From CAZSDW01 sp964605705 (GTDB lineage: Bacteria; Fidelibacterota; UBA2242): a stretch of DNA of 28,303 bases. Both the position numbers and the translations under genes were made by a program. The notes under the pieces were generated by a model. That model was not told where the DNA came from. It saw nothing but the letters and a program-made list of their open reading frames with translations, and ran no database searches. Below are positions 8,320 through 16,890 of this stretch, one piece after another (the first letter of the stretch is position 1; the number at the start of each line of letters is the position of its first letter). The stretch covers positions 1 to 28,303 of the forward strand of contig CAZSDW010000036.1 in NCBI GenBank assembly GCA_964605705.1. Direction: 5' to 3'.

Positions 8320-8524
8320 TTGTACCCATTTTCCAATTAATTGTTATCAAGATGCTTCAATATTATTCCAAAAATTTCGTCTGGATTAATGTAAAATAAA
8401 TTTCATTATAACAAAAGAAGTGTCAGATTTTATTAATGATCGGTAATTTGGTTCCCCTTGCTTCACAGACTCTGAATGTTTAATTTTGTCAGTTAAATGA
8501 AAGTTGTACGGAGTATATATCATT
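8320..8524. other. Divergent intergenic region between GHL10 gene and glgP
   Basis: This 205 bp AT-rich spacer must hold the promoters of both divergent genes. I see several TTG- and TATAAT-like hexamers but none with convincing spacing, and no strong dyad or riboswitch-like structure. Confidence 0.4.
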
Positions 8525-11086
8525 ATGAAACCTATTCAAAAATTTACTGTTTCACCGGTTTTGCCCGACCCGTTGAAACGCTTACACGATATTGCCTATA
8601 ATTTGTGGTGGAGCTGGGATTTTGAAGCACGCGAATTGTTCCGGAGATTAGATCCTGATCTTTGGGAACAGGTGCGGCATAATCCGGTGCTTGTGCTCAG
8701 TTCGATTAATCAGGAAATACTTGAAGAACGGGCAAAGGATGACACTTATCTGTTTCTGCTGGATCGCGTCGCGGAACGATTTGATTATACATTGAAAAGA
8801 ATTCCCTGGTTCGGGCAAAATAATGACAAAAAGATCGAACTTAACGTTGCCTATTTTTCAATGGAATATGGAATTACTGAGAGTTTAGCCGTTTATTCGG
8901 GAGGTCTGGGGATTCTTTCCGGAGATCATCTGAAATCATCTTCGGATCTTGGTATTCCGCTCTGTGCTGTCGGATTATCTTATCAGAACGGGTATTTTCA
9001 GCAAAGTATCAATATCGATGATTGGCAGGAAGAGAAAGTCGCCGCCAATGATTTTTTCAATATGCCCCTGAGCCTTGAAAAAGATGAAAACGGTAACCGA
9101 CGGCTGATTAAAGTTGCTTTACCGGAGCGAAACGTATTTGCTCAAATCTGGAAAGCCACCGTTGGACGAATTCCGCTGTATTTACTTGATACAAATATTG
9201 ATGAAAATTCCGATGAGGATAAAAAGATCACGGCAGAACTATACGGCGGTGATAAAGAGATGCGGATTAAACAGGAAATTTTACTGGGAATGGGTGGCGT
9301 AAAAGCGTTGAAGACAATTGGGACACCGTCTTGTGTCTATCACCTGAATGAAGGACATTCCGCATTCCTGGGACTGGAAAGAATCAGGGATCTGGTTTTG
9401 GAAAATAACCTTTCTTTTTTTGAAGCCCTGGAGGTTGTAAAATCCAGTTCAATTTTCACAACCCATACACCGGTAAAAGCAGGAATAGACTTGTTTTCAC
9501 TGGAACTCATCAACAGATATTTCAAAGATTACTGCAAAGAGGTTGGAATCGGCATCAATGATTTGATTTCATTAGGGGTTAAAGATTTTTCTAATTCCAA
9601 TAATGAATTTTCGATGGCGATTCTTGCCTTGAATTTATCCTATAAATCCAATGCAGTCAGTGATTTGCATGGAGTCGTAGCGCGCAAAATGTGGAAAATG
9701 CTATGGCCGGATATCCTGCCACCGGAGATTCCGATCAGTAGTATCACAAATGGAATTCACCAGGTATCCTGGACATCACGGGAAATAACCGATCTCTATG
9801 ATCGCTATCTGGGAATGGAATGGCGTACGAATCCACATGGTGACGGAAATTGGAATAAAGTCGATCAAATCCCCGATGGCGAGCTGTGGCGAACTCATGA
9901 ACTCAGACGACAGCGATTGGTTGAATTTGTTCGTCGCAGCCTCATCAAACAATACACCGAACTTGGTAAACCTGCTCATGAAATTGCCAGAATCGAAAGT
10001 GTTCTAAATTCTGAATCGCTGACGATTGGTTTTGCCCGGCGCTTTGCGACCTATAAGCGTGCTGCCCTGATTTTCAGTGATCCGGATAAACTGGAAGCGC
10101 TGATCAACAGCAAAAACAGTCCTATTCAGATAATTATTGCCGGCAAAGCCCACCCTCAGGACAATGAAGGGAAGAAACTAATTCAGCGGATTATTAAGTT
10201 GTCTCATGAAGAGCGCTTCCACAAATCCATTGTTTTTATTGAAAATTATGATATGAATGTTGCCCGGTACCTGGTACAGGGCTGTGATCTGTGGCTGAAT
10301 ACACCGCGCCGCGAGCTGGAAGCATGTGGCACCAGCGGTATGAAAGTCGCTGTAAACGGCGGATTGAATTTCAGTACCCTGGATGGCTGGTGGGATGAAA
10401 TTTATCATCCTGGTAATGGCTGGGCAATCGGAAACCGGGAAGTATATGATGATGAGGTTTACTGGGATAAGCAGGAGTCGAGCATTCTATTCAACATTCT
10501 GGAAAAAGAGATTATTCCCGCTTTTTATTATCGTGATAAAGATGGACTTCCCAGGGATTGGATTCATAAAATTAAAAGTTCAATTAGCACGATATGTCCA
10601 TTTTACAGCTCTAACAGAATGCTGAAGGACTATACGGAAAAGATGTATTTCCCGGCAGCAGAACGCGCCAGTAAAATGCGTGAAAACTCATTCACGCTTT
10701 CCAAAGAACTGGCACGTTGGAAGAAACATATGCGCGATAATTGGAAATCGATCAGATTTCTGAAAGTCGATACCAGTCCTACCAAGGAACTTTCCGTGAA
10801 AAACAGCTTAGAAATATGGACGGAAATTTTTCTCGATGGCATTTGTTCATATGACGTTGAGTTGCAGATTTATTGTGGAAAGATAAACAGTGAAGGAAAA
10901 ATCTACGATGGTTCCTATGTTTCGATGGATCTGGTGGAAGAGCAGGGACATAATAAATTCAAGTATAAGGGTATCCTGAGTGCCTGGGAAAGCGGACTGA
11001 ACGGATTTACGATCAGGATTATTCCTAAACACAAGGATTTGGGTAATCCCTTTGAGGATAGATTAATTCATTGGTTTGAGGGCTAA
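8525..11086 (+). CDS. glgP: Alpha-glucan phosphorylase (GT35, DUF3417 type)
   Basis: 853 residues. The N-terminal DUF3417 block (NLWWSWDFEARELFRRLDP) identifies the divergent bacterial/archaeal alpha-glucan phosphorylase branch. Conserved parts follow: FSMEYGITESLAVYSGGLGILSGDH, the segment TNGIHQVSW, and the pyridoxal-phosphate signature EACGTSGMKVAVN, where Lys607 should bind PLP. The enzyme releases glucose-1-phosphate from glycogen or maltodextrins in the cytoplasm. An in-frame TTG at 8504 would add seven residues, but the ATG at 8525 has GGAG at 8510-8513 upstream and begins at the conserved MKPIQKF. Together with the aldolase and the glycosyl-hydrolase-like gene it suggests storage or scavenging of glucans; no other glycogen gene is in view. 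Confidence 0.95.
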   Translation: MKPIQKFTVSPVLPDPLKRLHDIAYNLWWSWDFEARELFRRLDPDLWEQVRHNPVLVLSSINQEILEERAKDDTYLFLLDRVAERFDYTLKRIPWFGQNNDKKIELNVAYFSMEYGITESLAVYSGGLGILSGDHLKSSSDLGIPLCAVGLSYQNGYFQQSINIDDWQEEKVAANDFFNMPLSLEKDENGNRRLIKVALPERNVFAQIWKATVGRIPLYLLDTNIDENSDEDKKITAELYGGDKEMRIKQEILLGMGGVKALKTIGTPSCVYHLNEGHSAFLGLERIRDLVLENNLSFFEALEVVKSSSIFTTHTPVKAGIDLFSLELINRYFKDYCKEVGIGINDLISLGVKDFSNSNNEFSMAILALNLSYKSNAVSDLHGVVARKMWKMLWPDILPPEIPISSITNGIHQVSWTSREITDLYDRYLGMEWRTNPHGDGNWNKVDQIPDGELWRTHELRRQRLVEFVRRSLIKQYTELGKPAHEIARIESVLNSESLTIGFARRFATYKRAALIFSDPDKLEALINSKNSPIQIIIAGKAHPQDNEGKKLIQRIIKLSHEERFHKSIVFIENYDMNVARYLVQGCDLWLNTPRRELEACGTSGMKVAVNGGLNFSTLDGWWDEIYHPGNGWAIGNREVYDDEVYWDKQESSILFNILEKEIIPAFYYRDKDGLPRDWIHKIKSSISTICPFYSSNRMLKDYTEKMYFPAAERASKMRENSFTLSKELARWKKHMRDNWKSIRFLKVDTSPTKELSVKNSLEIWTEIFLDGICSYDVELQIYCGKINSEGKIYDGSYVSMDLVEEQGHNKFKYKGILSAWESGLNGFTIRIIPKHKDLGNPFEDRLIHWFEG

Positions 11087-11139
11087 AAGATTCTATATTT
11101 TTGCGTGGATTATTCGGATTAATAAGAAAGTTCAGTTAA

Positions 11140-11907
11140 ATGGAAGTTTTATACGATACCAGGATTATACGTGTGTTGGAGAATGCACGTAAAATTGCGG
11201 TTCTGACGGGAGCCGGTGTTTCTGCAGAAAGTGGAATACCAACTTTTAGAGGTGAAGAGGGCTTGTGGAAAAAACTTTCACCGGAGGAACTGGCGAGTTT
11301 TGAAGGATTTTACAACAATACCGCGCTTGTTTCCGAATGGTACCAGTATCGTCGGGAAATCATTTATAATACGGAACCCAATCCGGGACATTTTGCCCTG
11401 TCCGCGCTTCAGGAAATTGTACCTGAGTTTACTCTTATAACCCAGAATGTGGATGGATTACATCAGCGAGCCGGCAGTGAAGATGTGATCGAACTTCACG
11501 GAAACATAATGGAAAACTACTGTATCAATTGTAACCAGCAGTTTTCTCAGGATGAATTCGATGATATTTACCGACATAATCCCAGGCACATTCCACACTG
11601 TTATTGCGGAGGATTGATCAGACCCAATGTCGTCTGGTTTGGCGAACAGCTTCCTGAAGACAGTATTGAAAAAGCATTTCAAGCATCTGTGCAGTCCGAG
11701 GTTTTTATTGCTATCGGCACGAGTGCCCAGGTTGCTCCGGCTTCAAATTTGCCAAGATATGCAAAACAGAATGATGCATTCCTCATCGAAATTAATACCG
11801 AAACGACTGGCATCAGTGATATCGTCGATTTAAGAATTGAAGGACCATCCGGTAATATTTTGCCAAAGTTCGTCGAGGATTATAAACGGATCAGAAATAA
11901 TCATTAG
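11140..11907 (+). CDS. NAD-dependent protein deacylase, sirtuin (class III/CobB-like)
   Basis: 255 residues. Sirtuin core motifs are complete: GAGVSAESGIPTFR (24-37) and TQNVDGLH (101-108) for NAD+, catalytic His120 in ELHG, and a zinc site of Cys128, Cys131, Cys154 and Cys156. The segment WYQYRRE places Tyr68 and Arg71 like the Tyr-x-x-Arg pair of SIRT5 and CobB, which bind acidic acyl groups, so desuccinylation/demalonylation as well as deacetylation is plausible (inference from that motif). The enzyme removes lysine acyl groups using NAD+, yielding nicotinamide and O-acyl-ADP-ribose. It lies 53 bases after glgP and 23 bases before the TPR lipoprotein, at the head of a long co-directional run. 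Confidence 0.94.
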   Translation: MEVLYDTRIIRVLENARKIAVLTGAGVSAESGIPTFRGEEGLWKKLSPEELASFEGFYNNTALVSEWYQYRREIIYNTEPNPGHFALSALQEIVPEFTLITQNVDGLHQRAGSEDVIELHGNIMENYCINCNQQFSQDEFDDIYRHNPRHIPHCYCGGLIRPNVVWFGEQLPEDSIEKAFQASVQSEVFIAIGTSAQVAPASNLPRYAKQNDAFLIEINTETTGISDIVDLRIEGPSGNILPKFVEDYKRIRNNH

Positions 11908-11930
11908 GGTTATTTTTAAAACTATCAAAA

Positions 11931-13823
11931 TTGAAGAAATTCAAAATCAGGAATTTAAAACCATTAATAATTGCCATCTTTTCCATAATGGTAATGCGCT
12001 GTGCCTATTATAATACATTCTATAATGCCGAACAGTATTTTAATCAGGGTGTCAAAGAATTAGAAAACTCTCCCGATAAAAAAGTCACTGTCAGTATCCG
12101 GAATAATTTTGATACGGCAATCGAAAAATCGAATAAAGTGATCATTGAGTATCCGGATAGTCGCTGGACCGATAACGCGGCTTATATCATTGCCGTTTCA
12201 AATTATTATAAAACAAATTACCTGAATGCCCGCAAGTCATTTGAACAGTTCTTTGCGAATTATCCCAACAGTGAGCTACGTCCCCGGGCTGAAATCTGGT
12301 ATGGCAGGTGCCTTTATAAACTCGGTGAAAAAGGACTGGCGTTGCATCAGCTCTACAAATCCAGCGAGCGGGTTAAAGATCCGGAAATGAAAGCCGAAAT
12401 ATATGTTGCAATGGCAGAACTCTACCAGACCTCAAATGAACTTGATTCAGCATTATTCTATTACGAAAAAACGACAAAACTTGGGAAAGATATTCCGATT
12501 GCTGCGGATGCTCAGTATAAAATTGCCGAAATAAACCTGAAAAGGAATGAGGTTGATCTGGCTATCACGAACCTGAAAAAAGTGAATTCTTTTGCACCCA
12601 GCAATGAACTCAAAGACCGCATGCAGATATTACTGGCGCGAATTTACCGCGAGTCCGGCAGGTTTGATGATGCCCGGGAATTAATTAATACCAAATTAAA
12701 CGATATTAAAAACGAGAGTATTTGGGCAGACCTCGAACTGCAATTAGCTTATCTCTATGTTGCCGAAGGTGATTATGAATCGGCGGTATCACGATTTGGG
12801 CAGATTACTGAAAACTACAGTAAAGAGACCGATATTACTGCTGAAGCGTACTATCAGATGGGTAGGATTTACATGGTTCAGCTAGGTGATTACGAAAAAG
12901 CCATGACAAGTTTCGACAAGGTAAAACGAGCAGACCGGAATTCAATATTTGCTTTTGATGCTCTGCAGAAATCTGCCGAAATCCAGCGGTTTTTCAGCTT
13001 AAATGATAAGCTGACGCAATCTATCAAAAAAGTGACGCCGTTTCTCAATTACTTCGAAGGCAAGATCGATACCAGTAAAATTGACATAAAAAATGAAAAT
13101 CGCCCTGAAATTCTGAAAAAAGCCATTGAACAGTACAAGCAGGAAATGCCTAATATTGCGGATACGCTGGTTGTCTTTCAGGAGTATTACAATATCCTGT
13201 ACGAACTCGGTGAACTTTACTTTTTCGATTTTAGTGAATTTGACAGTGCTTTCAATTATTTCAATAAAATTTATCATGAGAAATACTATAATTCTCTTTA
13301 TGATAAAGTTCTGTATGCAATTTATTATATGACGAATGAAATTGGAGATAAGGATAGATCAACCGCTTACCTGGATTCATTGCGACAACTTTACCCGAAT
13401 TCGCCCTATTTAGCCTATATTGAAAATCGTGAGGCAATTTTGCCGGAGGATAATATCCAGGCGCGTCTGCAATTTCTCAATGGTGAAAAATGGTTTGACA
13501 TTAATCCCGATTCTGCCATTGTAAAATTCCGTCAGGTTATTCAAAAATATCCGAAAACGGATTTTGCTGAAAAGAGTCTGTTGAATATCGCCTGGCTTTA
13601 CCAGAATAGACTGTACGATATTGATAATTCAATAAAATATTATAACGAGTTTATCGAACAGTTTCCTGAGAATAAAAATAAAAGTTATGCGGTCGGAGAG
13701 AGAGATTATTTGAATGAGATATTGATCTCCTTAAATCCTCCGGAACCGGTTTCTGACACCCAAAATGAGAACACTGAAAAAACAGTGCCCGACTCAAATA
13801 GTACCACTCAAGACGAGGAATAG
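11931..13823 (+). CDS. TPR-repeat outer-membrane-type lipoprotein
   Basis: 630 residues from a TTG start. A basic N-terminus and hydrophobic stretch end in a lipobox-like MVMRC, so Cys24 is the probable lipidated residue; a later ATG start would destroy this signal, which favours the TTG. After CAYYNTFYNAEQYF, a motif I associate with FCB-group TPR lipoproteins, come many tetratricopeptide repeats (for example ALHQLYKSSERV, AMTSFDKVKRA, SALFYYEKTTKLG), in the style of Tol-Pal YbgF or BamD. The tail is acidic and low in complexity. It probably scaffolds an envelope complex in the periplasm. Its role beside pyrimidine genes is unclear; gene order suggests only cotranscription. Confidence 0.88.
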   Translation: MKKFKIRNLKPLIIAIFSIMVMRCAYYNTFYNAEQYFNQGVKELENSPDKKVTVSIRNNFDTAIEKSNKVIIEYPDSRWTDNAAYIIAVSNYYKTNYLNARKSFEQFFANYPNSELRPRAEIWYGRCLYKLGEKGLALHQLYKSSERVKDPEMKAEIYVAMAELYQTSNELDSALFYYEKTTKLGKDIPIAADAQYKIAEINLKRNEVDLAITNLKKVNSFAPSNELKDRMQILLARIYRESGRFDDARELINTKLNDIKNESIWADLELQLAYLYVAEGDYESAVSRFGQITENYSKETDITAEAYYQMGRIYMVQLGDYEKAMTSFDKVKRADRNSIFAFDALQKSAEIQRFFSLNDKLTQSIKKVTPFLNYFEGKIDTSKIDIKNENRPEILKKAIEQYKQEMPNIADTLVVFQEYYNILYELGELYFFDFSEFDSAFNYFNKIYHEKYYNSLYDKVLYAIYYMTNEIGDKDRSTAYLDSLRQLYPNSPYLAYIENREAILPEDNIQARLQFLNGEKWFDINPDSAIVKFRQVIQKYPKTDFAEKSLLNIAWLYQNRLYDIDNSIKYYNEFIEQFPENKNKSYAVGERDYLNEILISLNPPEPVSDTQNENTEKTVPDSNSTTQDEE

Positions 13824-13846
13824 GTAAAGACGTTAAAGTCTTTGGA

Positions 13847-14626
13847 ATGAAATACTACATCACCGGAAAAGTTCAAGAAAATACAGCCGTCGCCGAAGAT
13901 ATTTATCTGTCCGTCGTTCAAGCACCCGAAATAGCAAGACAATGCCAACCCGGTCAGTTTATCAATATTTATTTTTCGGATTCTCCAAAAATATTTCCGC
14001 GACCTTTCAGTGTGGCTGGTGTCGATGCTGATAATATCCGGATATTGTACAAGGTTGTCGGTTCGCAAACGACGCTAATGAGCCAATGGCAAATTGATCA
14101 ACAGGTGAAATTGTTAGGACCGCTGGGCAATTGTTTTGACATTAATTATCCTGAAATTGAACATATCCTGCTGGGCGGGGGGGTTGGTGCCGCGCCTTTG
14201 ATGTTTTTAAGAGATGTTCTGTATATCAGAGGTATTATGCCGAAGTTTTACCTGGGCGCCAAAACGAAAAATCAATTACCTTTTATTGAAGATGAAAAAT
14301 CTCAATTGAAGCTTTCTACTGATGACGGTTCAATGGGAATGAAAGGTTCGGTGATTGAAAATCTTTGGGATTATCTGAAAGATACTACTCAGCCTGTACA
14401 GGTTTATGGTTGCGGACCGGATCCAATGATGACGGCTTTAAAGAAAATGAAATTTTCGAATAATGTGAATGTATTTGTATCTCTCGAAAAGACCATGGCA
14501 TGCGGATTGGGACTCTGTCAGGGATGTATTGTCCGGAATGCAGATGAAAACCACGAAAAACATTACTCGCTGGTCTGTAAAGATGGTCCTGTCTTTAACC
14601 TGAATGAGATTGAGTTTGATGATTGA
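13847..14626 (+). CDS. pyrK: Dihydroorotate dehydrogenase B, electron transfer subunit
   Basis: 259 residues, the usual PyrK length. A ferredoxin-reductase-like FAD domain (RPFS at 52-55) is followed by an NAD-binding domain (LLGGGVGAAPLMF; VYGCGPDPMM) and a C-terminal [2Fe-2S] site of Cys219, Cys224, Cys227 and Cys244 in the pattern MACGLGLCQGC...VC. It passes electrons from PyrD to NAD+. The ATG is preceded by TTTGGA, and the gene overlaps pyrD by 8 bases, consistent with stoichiometric production of the two subunits. Confidence 0.96.
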   Translation: MKYYITGKVQENTAVAEDIYLSVVQAPEIARQCQPGQFINIYFSDSPKIFPRPFSVAGVDADNIRILYKVVGSQTTLMSQWQIDQQVKLLGPLGNCFDINYPEIEHILLGGGVGAAPLMFLRDVLYIRGIMPKFYLGAKTKNQLPFIEDEKSQLKLSTDDGSMGMKGSVIENLWDYLKDTTQPVQVYGCGPDPMMTALKKMKFSNNVNVFVSLEKTMACGLGLCQGCIVRNADENHEKHYSLVCKDGPVFNLNEIEFDD

Positions 14627-15533
14627 TATTACCGTAAATCTGGGGAAGGGATTCGTCCTGAAAAATCCGATCCTGACTGCCTCGGGGACTTCCGGTTATG
14701 GTGATGAGATGGCGGAAATTGTGGATGTAAATCGTTTTGGGGGAATTATCACAAAATCACTAAGCCTGGAACCGCGGATCGGTAATCCGGCGCCCCGCAT
14801 TGTTGAAACAGCATCCGGTATGATCAACTCGATTGGTCTGGCAAATATCGGGCTGTCTGCTTTCCTCAGGGAAAAGGCAGCATTTTTAAGTGAATTGGAG
14901 TGTCAAGTAATCGTTAATATCGCCGCCCGAACCGAAGATGAGTTTTGCAAAGTGATTGAAAGGCTGAATCAGGAAAATTGGATCGCAGCCTACGAAATCA
15001 ATGTGTCCTGTCCTAATGTTAAAGAGGGCGGTATTGCTTTTGGAACTGATCCGTCAGTACTCGGGAGATTATCCACCAAACTTCGTAAATCAACTGATAA
15101 ATATCTGATTATTAAATTATCACCGAATGTGACGGATATCGGGCAGATGGCTGAGATTGTCCAGAAAAGCGGTGCCGATGCTGTTTCCCTGATTAATACG
15201 CTTTATGGCGCTGCAATTGATATCCATACCCGAAAGCCTAAAATTAATACTGTGATTGGCGGTCTGTCAGGACCTGCAATAAAACCAGTGGCATTGGCGA
15301 ATGTGATTAAAGTTAAGCAATCGGTAAGCATCCCGATTATAGGGATCGGTGGAATCAGTTCCGGTGAGGATGTGATTGAATTTCTCCTGGCTGGTGCAGA
15401 TGCTGTTCAGTTAGGAACTGTGAATTTCACGAATCCTGCTGCGATATTAGAAATTCTGGAATATATCGAAAAATATATGCTTCAAAATCATATCGAAAAT
15501 CTGAGCGATATTATTGGCGGTCTGAAGGTATGA
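14619..15533 (+). CDS. pyrD: Dihydroorotate dehydrogenase B catalytic subunit (class 1B)
   Basis: 304 residues from the ATG at 14619, chosen because the homologous sequence starts MIDITVNLG; an upstream ATG at 14604 would add five residues. The FMN-binding TIM barrel shows TASGTSGYG, ITKSLSLEPR (with Lys46), the class 1 catalytic cysteine in NVSCPNVKEGG (Cys131), IIKLSPNVTDI and IGIGGISSGED. With PyrK it oxidises dihydroorotate to orotate using NAD+, the fourth step of de novo UMP synthesis. It overlaps pyrK by 8 bases and the next gene by 4 (ATGA). Confidence 0.97.
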   Translation: MIDITVNLGKGFVLKNPILTASGTSGYGDEMAEIVDVNRFGGIITKSLSLEPRIGNPAPRIVETASGMINSIGLANIGLSAFLREKAAFLSELECQVIVNIAARTEDEFCKVIERLNQENWIAAYEINVSCPNVKEGGIAFGTDPSVLGRLSTKLRKSTDKYLIIKLSPNVTDIGQMAEIVQKSGADAVSLINTLYGAAIDIHTRKPKINTVIGGLSGPAIKPVALANVIKVKQSVSIPIIGIGGISSGEDVIEFLLAGADAVQLGTVNFTNPAAILEILEYIEKYMLQNHIENLSDIIGGLKV

Positions 15534-16009
15534 AACGGATCATTTTACTGATGCTTAGTTTTTTCTTTTTTACTTGTGCACCGGCACCTCGATATCATTA
15601 TTCTCAGCCAAAATCCCGACCTGAGACATCAAGTAAGACTTCAAAGGAAAATCCGCCGCCAATGCTGATTCAGGGCGTCCAGCATACGGCAATATTTACA
15701 GCGTCTTTCTATGGTCATAATGATGGATTCCATGGAAAGAAAGCGGCAAATGGAGAGAAATTTGATAAAAATGCAATGACAGCTGCGCATAAATCATTAC
15801 CGTTTGGCACTGTATTAAAAGTGACTTTCCCTAAAACCGGCAAAACGGTAAACGTCCGTATAAATGATCGGGGTCCCTATGTTCCGGGCAGAGATATCGA
15901 TTTATCTTACGGAGCGGCAGTAAAACTGGGATTGGTGAAATATGGCGTTGGGAAAGTTAAAGTAACCGTTATAAAATGGGGAACAGGTGAAACAGACCAT
16001 CATGAGTAA
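15530..16009 (+). CDS. RlpA-like double-psi beta-barrel lipoprotein
   Basis: 159 residues. A lipoprotein signal peptide ends FFFFTCAPAP (Cys16). After a Pro/Ser-rich linker, residues about 55-152 form an RlpA-like domain: TASFYG, GKKAANGEKFDKNAMTAAHKSLPFGT, then VRINDRGPYVPGRDIDLS, containing the Asp seen in active RlpA lytic transglycosylases. There is no SPOR domain, unlike E. coli RlpA. RlpA enzymes cleave peptide-free septal peptidoglycan; activity here is inferred from the fold. The start overlaps the pyrD stop (ATGA), and its end overlaps the cdsA start by 8 bases. Confidence 0.9.
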   Translation: MKRIILLMLSFFFFTCAPAPRYHYSQPKSRPETSSKTSKENPPPMLIQGVQHTAIFTASFYGHNDGFHGKKAANGEKFDKNAMTAAHKSLPFGTVLKVTFPKTGKTVNVRINDRGPYVPGRDIDLSYGAAVKLGLVKYGVGKVKVTVIKWGTGETDHHE

Positions 16010-16865
16010 AGAAAAAGGATTATCAAATTTTACGACCAGGATGATTATTAATGTCATCGGAATACCGGCAATTTTACTATTGATTAAAACGGGTGGTGTG
16101 CCATTCACGGTTTTGATCGGACTGATTGCGGTACTCGGGCAGGGGGAATTTTATAATTTAATGCAGATGAAGGATATCGCTCCCTGGCGGTTGGGTGGAA
16201 TTCTGACTGGAGTCACCTGGATTGCCGTTGTCTATTATCTTCCTTCTCCAAAGCTGCTTTTTCCGTTAATTGTTCTTATTCTCTTGCTGTATTTCGGGAT
16301 TGTTTTATTCAAAGGCATCCGGAATGCCGCGGTAAATATTGCAACGACAATGCTGGGTTTTTTCTATATTCCGTTCATGTTATCACTGCTGGTTGTTTTG
16401 AGGGAAATACCAAAACAGTTTGGCGGTGATTATCACGAAGGCAGCCAAATTTTAATGCTGGTTTTTGTTTCAATCTGGATCTGTGATTCGCTTGCCTTTG
16501 TGTTTGGAAAATGGCTTGGTAAAAAGAAAATCGCGCCATCCATCAGCCCCGGTAAATCCTGGGCGGGTTGTATTGCCGGACTTGCAGGTGCAATCATTAC
16601 GGTTCTGATTTTTAATTATTTAGGATGGAAGCCGGAATATCTGAATTTGACGGATTTATTAATCATCGGTATTATCACAGGAATATTTGGGCAGTCTGGC
16701 GATTTCATCGAATCTGCTTTCAAACGGGATGTAGGTGTCAAGGATTCGAGCACATTATTAATGGGACATGGCGGTGTGCTGGATCGTTTTGATTCATTCC
16801 TGTTCGCACCGGGATTTGTATATTTATACCTGTTATTTTTTAAACAGGTCTTACAATTGAAATAA
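16002..16865 (+). CDS. cdsA: Phosphatidate cytidylyltransferase
   Basis: 287 residues, strongly hydrophobic with about eight predicted membrane helices. The CDP-diglyceride synthase region is clear: SPGKSWAGCIAG, GDFIESAFKRDVGVKDSS and the terminal signature LMGHGGVLDRFDS. It makes CDP-diacylglycerol from phosphatidate and CTP, the branch point of phospholipid synthesis in the inner membrane. A GTG at 15987 would add five residues; the ATG at 16002 (AGGTGA about 12 bases upstream) fits the family N-terminus better. It is translationally overlapped with the RlpA-like gene. Confidence 0.95.
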   Translation: MSKEKGLSNFTTRMIINVIGIPAILLLIKTGGVPFTVLIGLIAVLGQGEFYNLMQMKDIAPWRLGGILTGVTWIAVVYYLPSPKLLFPLIVLILLLYFGIVLFKGIRNAAVNIATTMLGFFYIPFMLSLLVVLREIPKQFGGDYHEGSQILMLVFVSIWICDSLAFVFGKWLGKKKIAPSISPGKSWAGCIAGLAGAIITVLIFNYLGWKPEYLNLTDLLIIGIITGIFGQSGDFIESAFKRDVGVKDSSTLLMGHGGVLDRFDSFLFAPGFVYLYLLFFKQVLQLK

Positions 16866-16890
16866 ATTTATTCTGCAATTGGAGTTAACA